From Foliimonas ilicis (GTDB lineage: Bacteria; Pseudomonadota; Alphaproteobacteria; Rhizobiales; Rhizobiaceae), in NCBI RefSeq assembly GCF_039939195.1, contig NZ_JBDUUH010000001.1, forward strand, positions 248,001 through 312,000: a DNA stretch of 64,000 bases, in the 5' to 3' direction. Below are positions 1 to 8,921 of the stretch, in pieces. Both the position numbers and the translations under genes were made by a program. Each line of letters opens with the position of its first letter. Position 1 is the stretch's first letter. The notes beneath the pieces are model-generated. The model was not told the DNA's origin. It saw only the letters and a program-made list of their open reading frames with translations, and made no database searches.

Positions 1-635
1 CCGTAGCTTGCGAAATCGCGCCGGACTTCGGCTATTTCCTCGTCGGACAGGATCACCGGCCCGCCGATCAGCAGCGCGTGATAATATTGTTTGGCGATCA
101 TTTCCAGCTCGACCGCAAGCCACATTGCGCGTTCGAGATTTGCACCGACCGTAATCATTCCGTGATTGGCAAGAAGGCAACCCTGCCTACCCTCAAGTGC
201 TGCAATCGCTTCGTCCGACAGTTCCTTCGTGCCGTAACGCGCATATCCGGAGCAACGGATGTTGCTGCCACCGAACGCCGCGATCATATAGTGGCAGGCG
301 GGAATGTCCTTGCGGGCAATCGCCAGGATCGTCGCGAAGGGCGAATGCGTGTGGACGACCGCGCCCGCATCTGGCCGCGCCTTCAAGATGTCGAGGTGGA
401 AGCGCCATTCGACCGATGGTTTCAGCGGCCCTTCCCAAGAACCGTAGTCGCCTTCAAGCGGCATTGATGCAATGTCTTCCGGCTTCATCTGGCCATAGGG
501 CGTGGAGCTCGGTGTGATCAGCATGTTGGACCCAGAACGCAGGCTGATATTGCCGGACGTGCCGTGGTTGAGACCGGATGTGTTCATCTGGATGCAATTG
601 TCGATGATCGATTGCCGAAGCGCGATGTCTGTCAT
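1..635 (-). CDS. Class II aldolase/adducin family protein, partial (3' end outside window)
   Basis: The reading frame opens at an ATG at 635 and runs without a stop to the window edge, giving about 211 residues. It shows the class II aldolase signature: GTSGNISLR at residues 25-33, a candidate catalytic Glu76, the zinc-binding HTH at 95-97 and a third zinc His in NHG at 158. These correspond to Glu73, His92, His94 and His155 of E. coli FucA. Such enzymes cleave a phosphorylated ketose or keto-acid to DHAP or glycolaldehyde-type fragments, or act as epimerases. It lies 8 bp downstream of the hydroxyacid dehydrogenase gene and is the last visible gene of the polyol operon, so it probably performs the carbon-carbon cleavage step. 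The substrate cannot be read from the sequence. Confidence 0.85.
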   Translation of the reverse strand, partial: MTDIALRQSIIDNCIQMNTSGLNHGTSGNISLRSGSNMLITPSSTPYGQMKPEDIASMPLEGDYGSWEGPLKPSVEWRFHLDILKARPDAGAVVHTHSPFATILAIARKDIPACHYMIAAFGGSNIRCSGYARYGTKELSDEAIAALEGRQGCLLANHGMITVGANLERAMWLAVELEMIAKQYYHALLIGGPVILSDEEIAEVRRDFASY

Positions 636-643
636 TTTCAGTC

Positions 644-1684
644 TCAGCAGGGATTGAGCGGCGGCTGACCGGCGATGAAGCGCCGGACTTCTTCCGCAGC
701 CTGTTCGGCGGCAAAGGTGACGGTGCGGACGGAAGCACCAGCAATATGCGGCGTCAGTGTGACATTGGGCAATTGAAGCAGCGGCCAATCCACAGGCACC
801 GGCTCGACCGCAAAAGTTTCAAGCATCGCGCCGCCGAGCTTCCCATCGACCAAAGCTTCGTAAAGCGCATCGTAATCGACCAGCGGGCCGCGCGCCGTGT
901 TCACGAAAAGCGCGTCCGGCTTCATCATGGCAAGCGTCTCGCGGTTGATGATGTGGCGCGTTTCCTCGGTCACGCGCGAATGCAGCGTCACCACATCGGC
1001 GCGTTTCAGGAGATCGTCGAGCGCGACCAGCTCGACGCCGGAATTGCGGTCTTCGGCGCTGAGCTGGACATAGGGATCGGAGACGAGAATCTTGCAGCCG
1101 AAAGCCTTCAACAGCTTGACGACCTTCGTGCCGATATTGCCATAGCCGACAATGCCGACCGTCATCTCATTAAGCTCGCGACCTGTCCGGTCCGCGCGGT
1201 AGAGATCGCCGCGCCATTCGCCCGCACGCAGGGCTTCATGCCCGACACGGATGAGCCGTGTCTCAGCAAGGATCGCGCCGATGGTGAATTCTGCAACAGC
1301 GCTCGCGTTGCGGCCCGGCGTATTGACCACGGTGATGCCATTGCGCCTTGCAGCCGCCATGTCGATATTGACCGGACCGCCGCGCGACACCGCCACCAGC
1401 TTGAGGTTGGGCAGGCGCTTCATCATGCCTTCCGAAAGCGGGGAAAGCTGCGTGACGAAAATCTCGGAATCGCCGATGAAATCGACGACTTCATCCGGCT
1501 TGCCGAAATATTCCTTGAGCCCGTCCATGCCATCCACGGCGTAGCCATGTTCCATCGGCTCGTCGGGCCACGCCGTCTGCTGCGTTCGTATGTCCAGACC
1601 GTCGCCGCAGGCCTTTTCGATCTCCGCCTTGAAGACTTCCGGCAACATGAAACGGTCGCCTATGATGGTAATTTTCCTGCTCAT
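644..1684 (-). CDS. D-2-hydroxyacid dehydrogenase (NAD-dependent, SerA/GyaR-like)
   Basis: A 346-residue protein of the D-isomer 2-hydroxyacid dehydrogenase superfamily. The Rossmann motif GYGNIG is at 180-185, followed by an acidic residue in VSDPY. The catalytic triad reads as Arg265 (NTARG), Glu294 and His313 (TPHIAG). The length is close to glyoxylate/phosphoglycerate dehydrogenases without the ACT domain. It sits 21 bp after the FGGY kinase gene and 8 bp before the aldolase gene, so it is part of the polyol operon and may oxidise or reduce a phosphorylated or free acid intermediate. The start is the ATG at 1684. The exact substrate is unknown. Confidence 0.88.
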   Translation of the reverse strand: MSRKITIIGDRFMLPEVFKAEIEKACGDGLDIRTQQTAWPDEPMEHGYAVDGMDGLKEYFGKPDEVVDFIGDSEIFVTQLSPLSEGMMKRLPNLKLVAVSRGGPVNIDMAAARRNGITVVNTPGRNASAVAEFTIGAILAETRLIRVGHEALRAGEWRGDLYRADRTGRELNEMTVGIVGYGNIGTKVVKLLKAFGCKILVSDPYVQLSAEDRNSGVELVALDDLLKRADVVTLHSRVTEETRHIINRETLAMMKPDALFVNTARGPLVDYDALYEALVDGKLGGAMLETFAVEPVPVDWPLLQLPNVTLTPHIAGASVRTVTFAAEQAAEEVRRFIAGQPPLNPC

Positions 1685-1705
1685 CGTCCCGTTCTCATAT
1701 CCGGC

Positions 1706-3259
1706 TCATATGTTCCTCGACGCTGCCATCGACCGCCAGACGGGTCGCAAAGCGGCGTTGGCCTGGGTGTATGCCGAGAAGTTGCGCGCATAGGTTTCGC
1801 CAAGCTCCGCATCTGGCTCCTCCGCTTCATCGAGCAGCGGCAAAACCCATTCGGCAACGCAATCATCCATCGACGAATATTGGCCGATGGAGATCGCGGC
1901 AATCATCGCTGCACCCGCAGCACCTGCTTCCTCGCGGCGATTGGTGCGAATTCTCGTCCCGATTGCCGCGGCCAGTATCTTGCGCAGTGCTGAACTGCGC
2001 GCGGCACCGCCGGTCAGGCGCACTTCATGCGGCACCGGACCCATTGCGGAGTAGCAATCGCGCGCTGCGAAAGCGAGGCCCTCGAAGACGGAGCGAACGA
2101 GATCGGCATAGCCATGGCGGCTCGATATGCCGATAAAGCCGGCGCGGGCATTCGCGTCAACGAATGGCCCGCGCTCGCCCGCCTCGGACACGAAGGGCTG
2201 ATAGATCAATGAGGCGGGCTGGGAGGATGCGACCCACTCATTGACCATCGCGATCATGTCCACGGAGTTGCGGGCAATTCCCTGCGAAGCAAGGATGCCC
2301 GAGGCGAGACCGAGAACCCAGTCTATATTCAGCGTTGCAGCCATGTTCGACTGCATCTGCGCGACGACGCCGGGGATGGGCATCGTCATCGTATAGCCGG
2401 TCGACTCCGGGTTGAGGCGAACATCGTCAGGCGTGAATGCAAGGCGCATATGCATTCCCGTCGAACCGATGATCGAGCAGCCGGGCCGTTTTGTGCGGTC
2501 ATAGAGACCGGCACCGAGCGACGTGCAGACCACATCGACATAGGCGAGAACAAGGGGCGTGCCTGCAAGCAAACCTGTGAGCGCTGCAGCTTCATCGGAC
2601 AGCGCATCATGATGCGTCGTACCATCGACGACGGGCGGCAGAATGTGGCGGAGATCGCGAAGGTCCAGAATATCCACGACCTCCTCGGAGTATTCGCGCT
2701 TTCGGAAATCTCCGAAGCTGAACATGCCTTCGGACGGATCGGTGACGCGCTTGCCGGTCAATTTGAAATAAAGCCAATCCTTGCAGTGAAAGGCGGTAGC
2801 GGCGCGCGATGTCATTTCCGGGAAATGCCGCTTCATCCAGCCAAGTTGCGGGCCTTGCTGGCAGGCGGCAAGGCCGCTGCCGGTCTTCTCGAAACGGATG
2901 CGATCTTCCGGGCGGGCGCGATATTCCTCGACGAGCGGCGCAGCGCGCGCATCGAGCCAGAGCCAGCCCTTGCCGATCGATTTACCTTCGCTGTCGATCA
3001 GGAACGTGCCGTCGCCTTGGCCCGTCACCGAAATCGCGACGGTGCGTGCGGCGAGATCAGGCACCGCATCGGCAAGCTTGCGCAGCGTTTCGGCGGTATC
3101 GGCCCATGTGCGGTCCGGGTCCTGCTCGGCACCGCCACCGGCAATCGTGTCATATCTGTTCGGCAGTGCTGCCGATGCGATCTGTTTGCCAGAAAGATCG
3201 AAGGCGACCGACTTGATGACGGAGGTTCCCGCATCGATGCCGATAAGCACGTCACGCAT
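1706..3259 (-). CDS. FGGY-family carbohydrate kinase (polyol/pentulose kinase-like)
   Basis: A 517-residue kinase with the ASKHA/FGGY layout: N-terminal phosphate-1 motif DAGTS at 9-13 and a C-terminal adenosine motif (TGGAARS, then GAAGAAM). It should phosphorylate an incoming polyol or ketose with ATP in the cytoplasm. Length and N-terminus recall the erythritol kinase EryA of Brucella. However, no eryB or eryC homologue is next to it, so a different four- or five-carbon polyol is as likely. Its ATG at 3259 shares one base with the stop of the preceding ATPase gene (TGATG), so translation is probably coupled to the importer. Confidence 0.88.
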   Translation of the reverse strand: MRDVLIGIDAGTSVIKSVAFDLSGKQIASAALPNRYDTIAGGGAEQDPDRTWADTAETLRKLADAVPDLAARTVAISVTGQGDGTFLIDSEGKSIGKGWLWLDARAAPLVEEYRARPEDRIRFEKTGSGLAACQQGPQLGWMKRHFPEMTSRAATAFHCKDWLYFKLTGKRVTDPSEGMFSFGDFRKREYSEEVVDILDLRDLRHILPPVVDGTTHHDALSDEAAALTGLLAGTPLVLAYVDVVCTSLGAGLYDRTKRPGCSIIGSTGMHMRLAFTPDDVRLNPESTGYTMTMPIPGVVAQMQSNMAATLNIDWVLGLASGILASQGIARNSVDMIAMVNEWVASSQPASLIYQPFVSEAGERGPFVDANARAGFIGISSRHGYADLVRSVFEGLAFAARDCYSAMGPVPHEVRLTGGAARSSALRKILAAAIGTRIRTNRREEAGAAGAAMIAAISIGQYSSMDDCVAEWVLPLLDEAEEPDAELGETYARNFSAYTQANAALRPVWRSMAASRNI

Positions 3260-4383
3260 CAGGCAAGCTCCGCGCCATGCGACAGCGCCTCGCCGCTCGC
3301 GCGGTCGAAGACGTGCAGGTTCTGCGGGTCGATGCCGATGCTGATCGGCTGCCCGAATTCCAGCCGCGTCCTGTCATGCTCGACCAGCACGATGGAGCCG
3401 CCTGCAAAATCGGCCGCGATATGCGTCTGGTCGCCCAGCCATTGATTGGCCGATACGGTGGCAGGCGCACCCGCCTTCACGCGATGAACCGCATAAGGCC
3501 GGATGCCGATGACGACGTTGCGCTGTTTCAGTAGCCGTTCGCGCACTTGCGTATCGAAGGCGCTTTCGTCGTAGGACAGCGAGACGTTTTCGGGCAGTCT
3601 CAAATTGAGCTTGCCGCCTTCCGCCTCGACAGAGGCATCGAAAACATTCATCGGCGGTTCGCCTACAAATGTGCCGGTAAAAAGATTCGCCGGCTTTTCC
3701 TTGATCATTTCGGGCGTATCGAATTGCTGGAGCACGCCGCCTTCCATCACCGCGATACGGTCTGCCAGCGCGTTCGCCTCCGTCTGATCGTGCGTGACCA
3801 GAATGGCGGTCAGTCCGCGTTCCTTGATGTAATGCTTGATGCGGCCGCGCAGCACCGCGCGAAGCTGCGGCTCAAGCTGCCCCATCGGCTCGTCCAGCAG
3901 ATGCAGATCGGCACTGCGGATCAGCGCGCGGCCAAGGCTTGCCCGCTGCTGCTGGCCACCCGAAATCGAACTCGGATAACGCTCCAGAATATCCTCGATT
4001 TCCAGCAGCTTGGCGATTTCCGCGAGTTTTCGCTCGACCTCGCTTTTGGAAAGCTTCGCGGCTTTCAGCGCAAACGCCATGTTCTCGCGTACCGTTAGTG
4101 GCGGGTAGAGCGAATAGCCTTCGAAGGCCATGGCGACGTTGCGGCGGACGGGCGGAAGCTTCTGCACCTCGCGCCCGCGAAGCGAGATCGTGCCGCGTGA
4201 CACCTCCTCGAAACCGGCGATCATCCGCAGGGTCGATGTCTTGCCACAACCGGACGAGCCAAGAAGCGCGATGATCTCACCCTTCTCGATTTCCATCGAA
4301 AGGTTTTGAACGGCGTGAACGCCCTTGTCGATCGGGCCGTAAAATTTATCGACTGCGGAAATGGTCAGCGCTTTGTTGCTCAT
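3259..4383 (-). CDS. CUT1 sugar/polyol ABC transporter ATPase, subunit 2 (catalytically canonical half)
   Basis: The start is the ATG at 4383, which overlaps the upstream stop in an ATGA, giving 374 residues. A longer upstream frame only reads through the neighbouring gene. Walker A is at 42-49 (GSSGCGKT), the signature SGGQ at 141-144, Walker B Asp164-Glu165, and the switch His198 is present. The Q-loop glutamine is replaced by Glu88 (AFEGY) and the D-loop reads GQLEP instead of SNLDA. A C-terminal regulatory TOBE-like domain follows from about residue 240. It is the second of two different MalK-like ATPases, whereas CUT1 importers normally use one as a homodimer. The two are inferred to form a heterodimer. 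Confidence 0.88.
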   Translation of the reverse strand: MSNKALTISAVDKFYGPIDKGVHAVQNLSMEIEKGEIIALLGSSGCGKTSTLRMIAGFEEVSRGTISLRGREVQKLPPVRRNVAMAFEGYSLYPPLTVRENMAFALKAAKLSKSEVERKLAEIAKLLEIEDILERYPSSISGGQQQRASLGRALIRSADLHLLDEPMGQLEPQLRAVLRGRIKHYIKERGLTAILVTHDQTEANALADRIAVMEGGVLQQFDTPEMIKEKPANLFTGTFVGEPPMNVFDASVEAEGGKLNLRLPENVSLSYDESAFDTQVRERLLKQRNVVIGIRPYAVHRVKAGAPATVSANQWLGDQTHIAADFAGGSIVLVEHDRTRLEFGQPISIGIDPQNLHVFDRASGEALSHGAELA

Positions 4384-5498
4384 GCCGCTTCTCCGCTGCG
4401 CAGGGGGATGGTGTTGCCAGCACCGATGCGTGCGCCGCTCGCCTTGTCGAACAAAAGCGCACTTTTGGCATCGACCGAGATATACGCCTTGCCCTCGGTC
4501 GGGCCGGGCGTACCTGCAGGCCGCGAGACCAGAATTTCGCGGTTTCTCAGAGTGCGAACGAGTGTCACCGTCTTTTCGTTGAGCGGCGTTTCCGCCTCGA
4601 CCTCGACGGGAATTGCGCCCGGCTGCTTGGCATCGACGAAAGAGATGGCTTCTGGCCGCAGCCCAATCACGCATTCGCGCCCGACAACATCGGCCGCAGT
4701 CGCGGGCAGATAAATGCTGACATCAGATAGCGAGACATGGATGCCGCGCTCGTCCTTGAACGGTTTGACATCGAGCAGGTTGATCGTCGGATCGCCGAAC
4801 AGCCGCGCGATTTCCATATCCGCCGGTTCGAGATAAATCTGCTCCGGCGTACCCATCTGGCGGATCGTGCCTTTCGACATGACCGCGATGCGATCTCCCA
4901 GCGCCATTGCTTCCTTGTAATCCTGCGTGACGTAAACCACGGTCGCACCTTGGTCAGCCAGAAGGCGCGGTAATTCCAGACGCATCTCGAAGCGCAGCTT
5001 CGCATCGACATTGCGCAACGGATCGTCGAGCAGGAGAAGCGGCGGCGAACCTGCCAGCGCGCGGGCCAGTGCGGTGCGCTGCTTCTGCCCGTTGGAAAGT
5101 GCGCGCGGCTTGTGGCTCAGAACATGGTCAATCTTCAAAAGCCGGGCGACGCTTTCGACGCCCGCCTTGACCGCGCTTTTTTCGGCTCTGCCTGCCACCA
5201 GCGCCGTCGCGATGTTGTCGTAAGCATTCATGTGCGGGAACAGCGCGAAGTTCTGGAACGCCATGCCGATGCCGCGATGCTCGGCCTCGACATCAGCCAT
5301 GTCCTCACCGTCGATCAGTATTTGCCCCTGATCCGGATCGATAACGCCCGCCACCAAACGAAGCAGCACCGTCTTGCCTGCACCCGATGGCCCGAACAGG
5401 ACAAGCGTTTCGCCATCGGCCACGCTCAGGGACAGATCGTCGAGCACCGTGTTGGTCTTGTAGCGTTTGACGATGTTGCGAAGTTCAAGGCTGGCCAT
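4380..5498 (-). CDS. CUT1 sugar/polyol ABC transporter ATPase, subunit 1 (degenerate catalytic residues)
   Basis: A 372-residue MalK-like ATPase with Walker A at 36-43 (GPSGAGKT) and Q-loop Gln82. Three normally fixed positions are changed. The signature reads LSNGQ (134-138) instead of LSGGQ. The catalytic Glu after Walker B is Asp159 (LLDDP). The switch His is Gln192 (VTQDYKEA). Its own ATP site is therefore probably weak or non-hydrolytic. Together with the next gene it gives one canonical and one degenerate site. The two-ATPase arrangement resembles the GlpS/GlpT pair of the Rhizobium leguminosarum glycerol importer, so glycerol-like polyols are candidate substrates. A C-terminal TOBE-like domain follows. 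Confidence 0.88.
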   Translation of the reverse strand: MASLELRNIVKRYKTNTVLDDLSLSVADGETLVLFGPSGAGKTVLLRLVAGVIDPDQGQILIDGEDMADVEAEHRGIGMAFQNFALFPHMNAYDNIATALVAGRAEKSAVKAGVESVARLLKIDHVLSHKPRALSNGQKQRTALARALAGSPPLLLLDDPLRNVDAKLRFEMRLELPRLLADQGATVVYVTQDYKEAMALGDRIAVMSKGTIRQMGTPEQIYLEPADMEIARLFGDPTINLLDVKPFKDERGIHVSLSDVSIYLPATAADVVGRECVIGLRPEAISFVDAKQPGAIPVEVEAETPLNEKTVTLVRTLRNREILVSRPAGTPGPTEGKAYISVDAKSALLFDKASGARIGAGNTIPLRSGEAA

Positions 5499-5501
5499 GG
5501 A

Positions 5502-6359
5502 TTATCCTTTCACCGCGCCGAGCGACAGACCTTCGACGAGGTAGCGTTGCGCATAAAGCGCGAGCGCCAGCGTCGGTGCTATCGAAAGCACGATGGCCGC
5601 CGAGATTTGCCCGTACTGGATGCCGGAGGATGTGATGAAGGCAAGCGCGCCGACCGTCACCGGCTGCTTGTCGGCGGAGGCCAGCACGAGCGCGAAGATG
5701 AAGTTGTTCCAGGCGAAGATGAAGGCGAGCAGGCCCGCCGCTGCAATGCCCGGACCGGCAAGCGGCAGGGCGATCTTGCGGAATGTCGCGAACCAGGAAT
5801 GCCCGCCGATGCGATAGGCATATTCGATGTCGGCCGGAATATCCTCGAAATAGCCGCGCACGATCCAAAGGATCAACGGCAGGCAGATGAGCTGGTAGAC
5901 CCAGATCAGGCCGAAATAAGTGTTCGAAAGGCCGATCTGCTGGAAGTAGAGCGTCAGCGGCAGAAGTACCAGAAGCGGCGGCGCGAAGCGGAAAGACAGA
6001 AGCGTGAAAGCGATGTCTTCCGAGCCTTTGAACTTATGCCGCGCGAATGCGTAAGCCGCCGGGACGCCGAGCAGAAGGGCGACCGCAACGGACGAGACCG
6101 ACAAGAACACCGAGTTGCCTAGATTGCGCATAAAGGCGATGTCGAGTGTGCCTGCTGCGGTCGTCAGCTTGCCCGTTATCAGCGCCTGATAATTCTGCAG
6201 GGTCGGCTCGAAAATGATGGTCGGCGGAATGCGCAGGATCGTTTCGTTGGTCTGAAACGACATCATCAGGATCCAGAAAATCGGGAACATGAAGAAGATG
6301 ACGACCAACGTGAGCGCGATGGCGCGGAGGATGCGTTCCAGTGGAGATGTATGTTCCAT
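5502..6359 (-). CDS. CUT1 sugar/polyol ABC transporter permease (MalG-like)
   Basis: A 285-residue inner-membrane permease with about six hydrophobic segments. A cytoplasmic EAA-type loop lies in the last third (around YAYRIGG...LPLAGPGI) and contacts the ATPases. The start is placed at the ATG at 6359 because a strong ribosome binding site (AAGGAGGG) lies just upstream. A TTG/ATG further upstream would overlap the preceding gene. It lies 3 bp before the ATPase-1 gene in the same operon and pairs with the next permease to form the channel. Confidence 0.9.
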   Translation of the reverse strand: MEHTSPLERILRAIALTLVVIFFMFPIFWILMMSFQTNETILRIPPTIIFEPTLQNYQALITGKLTTAAGTLDIAFMRNLGNSVFLSVSSVAVALLLGVPAAYAFARHKFKGSEDIAFTLLSFRFAPPLLVLLPLTLYFQQIGLSNTYFGLIWVYQLICLPLILWIVRGYFEDIPADIEYAYRIGGHSWFATFRKIALPLAGPGIAAAGLLAFIFAWNNFIFALVLASADKQPVTVGALAFITSSGIQYGQISAAIVLSIAPTLALALYAQRYLVEGLSLGAVKG

Positions 6360-6372
6360 GTCTTGGCCCTCC

Positions 6373-7296
6373 TTACGCTTCGCCACGGGCGCGTTCGCGC
6401 AGCCGCAACCAGTTCTTGATGAAAATGTTGGAGAGAAAATAGGTGATCGCCCACAGAATGATCATCAAAGCCGCCGAGCGCCCGACATTGGTCGATTGGA
6501 AGAAGTTCAGATAGGCCTCGACCTGAAAGACAGTCAGCGTGTCGCCCGGCCCGCCCTGCGTCATCGCGTAGATGATGTCGAATTGCTGGATCGAATCGAG
6601 CAGGCGGAAAAGGGTCGCGGTCAGAATGTAGGGCGTCAGCATCGGCAATGTGATGCGGAAGAACACGAAGGTTCTCGGCACGCCGTCGAGTGCCGCCGCC
6701 TCGAATGGCTGCGTCGGCAGGCTTCGAAGCCCGGCCAGAAGCAGGATCATGATGAAGGGCGTGTAGACCCAGACATCGACCAGAACGACGGTGAAAAGAG
6801 CGGTGCTTGGCGAAGACGCCCAGCGGAAATCCTGCAGGCCGACAAGCGTCGCGAAATAGCTCAAAATGCCGAAGCCGGGATTGGTCATCAGCTTCCACAT
6901 CAGCGCGGCAAGTGCCGGCGCCGTCATCAGCGGCATCAGAAGCATGATCGAGATGAAATTGTTGACCGTCGAGCGCTTCTGAAGAAGCAGCGCAATGGCA
7001 AGGCCGAGCAGAAGTTCGACGACGACCGTTATGCCTGCATAGAGAAGCGAGACTTTCAGCGTGTTCCAGAAACTCGGGTCGCTGAAGAAGTTCAGGTAGT
7101 TTTCACCCCAATTGAACTGGCGCGCCCAAGGCTGGCTCAAGCGATAACGCTGGAACGAGTAAACAACCGCCGTGAAGAACGGTATCAGAATGGCAATGCA
7201 GACCAGCAAAGCCGGAAGGCTCAGCACATAGGGCAGCATCCGCTTGCTTATCCTGAAGCGGGAAGCGTTCTGTCGTCTTGCGATCGTGGCGGTCAT
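6373..7296 (-). CDS. CUT1 sugar/polyol ABC transporter permease (MalF-like)
   Basis: A 307-residue permease with six predicted membrane helices and a well-formed EAA loop (EAAALDGVPR...LPMLTPYI). The start chosen is the ATG at 7296, six bases after a GGAG ribosome binding site; a TTG at 7308 is the alternative. It follows the substrate-binding-protein gene after a 142-bp gap that contains a strong stem-loop (7399-7426). Expression is therefore probably lower than that of the binding protein. Confidence 0.9.
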   Translation of the reverse strand: MTATIARRQNASRFRISKRMLPYVLSLPALLVCIAILIPFFTAVVYSFQRYRLSQPWARQFNWGENYLNFFSDPSFWNTLKVSLLYAGITVVVELLLGLAIALLLQKRSTVNNFISIMLLMPLMTAPALAALMWKLMTNPGFGILSYFATLVGLQDFRWASSPSTALFTVVLVDVWVYTPFIMILLLAGLRSLPTQPFEAAALDGVPRTFVFFRITLPMLTPYILTATLFRLLDSIQQFDIIYAMTQGGPGDTLTVFQVEAYLNFFQSTNVGRSAALMIILWAITYFLSNIFIKNWLRLRERARGEA

Positions 7297-7398
7297 CGCC
7301 TGCTCCAATGGGCTTCGCCCGCAGACCTCGCGCAGGGCGCAATGTCTTCAAAGGCGTGTCGCCATCCGTACGGACGGCCAAGTTGACTGCGAGTGCGG

Positions 7399-7426
7399 AA
7401 ATCCGCCGCAAAAGCGCGGCGGATTT
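7399..7426 (-). promoter_or_regulatory. Intercistronic stem-loop between binding-protein and permease genes
   Basis: A perfect 11-bp stem (AAATCCGCCGC / GCGGCGGATTT) with a 6-base loop starts 13 bp after the stop of the binding-protein gene on the transcribed strand. There is no U-run after it, so it is more likely an mRNA 3'-end stabiliser or partial attenuator than a full terminator. Stem-loops of this kind are known between binding-protein and permease genes (for example malE-malF), where they raise the yield of the binding protein. Confidence 0.65.
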
Positions 7427-7438
7427 CCTGCGCGCTGT

Positions 7439-8881
7439 TTAGCCGAGACCGGCTTCCTTGAGCTGCCGGTTGATGCTTTCGGCAAGCTTGTCGAGGCCCT
7501 CGTCCACCGGCACTTCCTTGGCAACCATTTTCTGCAAGGTCGCGGCCCACTCGGTCGTGACGTCGAAGAAAAGCGGTTGCGGCGTGAACTTGATGCTGGC
7601 GCCCGCGGCCGACGCATCGAACATCTCGACATAGCCGGGATATTTCGTGTTCAGCTTTTCGCGGAAGCTCTCGTCCTTCCAGATCGTCTGGCGAACCGGA
7701 TCGACGAAGTCCATCTTGGTTGCGCCGAACAATGCATGCTCGGGGCCGGATGCCCATTGCAGGAAGTACCAGGTCGCGTCCCGGTCCTTCGTGAAGTTGG
7801 ACATGGCAAGCGACCAGATCCAGATATTCGGCGTGGATTCCGTCGCTTCGGGGTTGGCGGCGAAGGCGGCATAGGCAAGCTGGCCCGCCATCTTGTTGTC
7901 GCCACCATTCATGAAGTAGCCGAGGCAATCGGCGTCGTAGATCATCGCCGAAGCGCCTGCACCCAGATCCGCGCCGACCTGATACCAGGTGTAGGTCGAC
8001 CAGTCGCGCGGGCCGCTTTCCTGAATCATCTGCACGAACTTTGCGTGATATGCCTTGGAACCCGCCGTGTTCATCGCAGCGGCAAGCTTGCCATCTTCGG
8101 TGACGGTCAGATCCTTTTCATTGAAGTTCGCATAGCCGGACAGGAAGCCCGGATGGATCGTCGCCCAGGAACGCGATCCGCGAACGCCGATGCCGTAAAT
8201 GCCTCCGACATCTTTCTGGAGTTTCGCCGACACGTCGATCATGTCGTCGAGGTTCTTCGGCGTTTCGACGCCTGCCTTTTCGAACATCGCCTTGTTGTAG
8301 GTGATGTTGTTCTGCTCGAACGCCCACGGAATGCACCATTGCTTGGCGTCTTCCGAACCCAGCGCGCCGCCGGGCTGGCCGTTCCATGCGCAGGAATTTT
8401 TCACGCCCGGCAGGAAGTCGTCCCATGCATAATTGGGATTGGTCTTGGCGGGGTCGTTGATGAATTCGTTGAGATCGACGATCCAGCCTGCGGGGCCATA
8501 AGTCCATGTCATATATGCGCCGGTCATGAAGGCATCATATTCGGACGAGCCGGACGAAAGTGCAGCCGTCACCTTGTCGAAATAGACGTCTTCCGGGAAG
8601 ACGTCATAGACGACGTTCATGCCGGTCAGTTCCTTGAAGGCGTCGAGATTGGCGATCATGGCGTCGGCATAAGGATGCTTGTTCAAAAGCAGCTTCAGCG
8701 TTTTGCCTTCATGCGCCTTCCAGTCGAAATCGGCGGCGAGCGCGCGCGTCGCGCCGAGGTTCAGAAGCGTGCCTGCCGTGCCAGCGGCCAGACCCATTGC
8801 GCCGAGACCTTTAATGAGGCCGCGACGGTCCACCTGCCCGCGCAAGAATGCGCCAATCAGGTCGTTTTCTTTGTCATACAT
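7439..8881 (-). CDS. CUT1 ABC transporter substrate-binding protein
   Basis: A 480-residue periplasmic extracellular solute-binding protein. The start is the ATG at 8881 because the bases just upstream (GGAGGAG) form a ribosome binding site; the longer frame would translate that site itself from a GTG. The N-terminus carries a twin-arginine-like stretch (DRRGLIKGLG) followed by a hydrophobic segment and an Ala-rich cleavage region (ATRALAAD), so Tat export is plausible. It is the first transport gene, 40 bp after the regulator gene. The likely substrate is a sugar alcohol or related polyol, by operon context only. Confidence 0.9.
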   Translation of the reverse strand: MYDKENDLIGAFLRGQVDRRGLIKGLGAMGLAAGTAGTLLNLGATRALAADFDWKAHEGKTLKLLLNKHPYADAMIANLDAFKELTGMNVVYDVFPEDVYFDKVTAALSSGSSEYDAFMTGAYMTWTYGPAGWIVDLNEFINDPAKTNPNYAWDDFLPGVKNSCAWNGQPGGALGSEDAKQWCIPWAFEQNNITYNKAMFEKAGVETPKNLDDMIDVSAKLQKDVGGIYGIGVRGSRSWATIHPGFLSGYANFNEKDLTVTEDGKLAAAMNTAGSKAYHAKFVQMIQESGPRDWSTYTWYQVGADLGAGASAMIYDADCLGYFMNGGDNKMAGQLAYAAFAANPEATESTPNIWIWSLAMSNFTKDRDATWYFLQWASGPEHALFGATKMDFVDPVRQTIWKDESFREKLNTKYPGYVEMFDASAAGASIKFTPQPLFFDVTTEWAATLQKMVAKEVPVDEGLDKLAESINRQLKEAGLG

Positions 8882-8921
8882 TGCGTTCTCCTCCACAGTG
8901 TAGTCGTTGACGTGAAGCCGG

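Noticed and set aside
746..1993. A 415-codon plus-strand frame
   Set aside because: It runs antisense to the hydroxyacid dehydrogenase and kinase genes and crosses their boundary.
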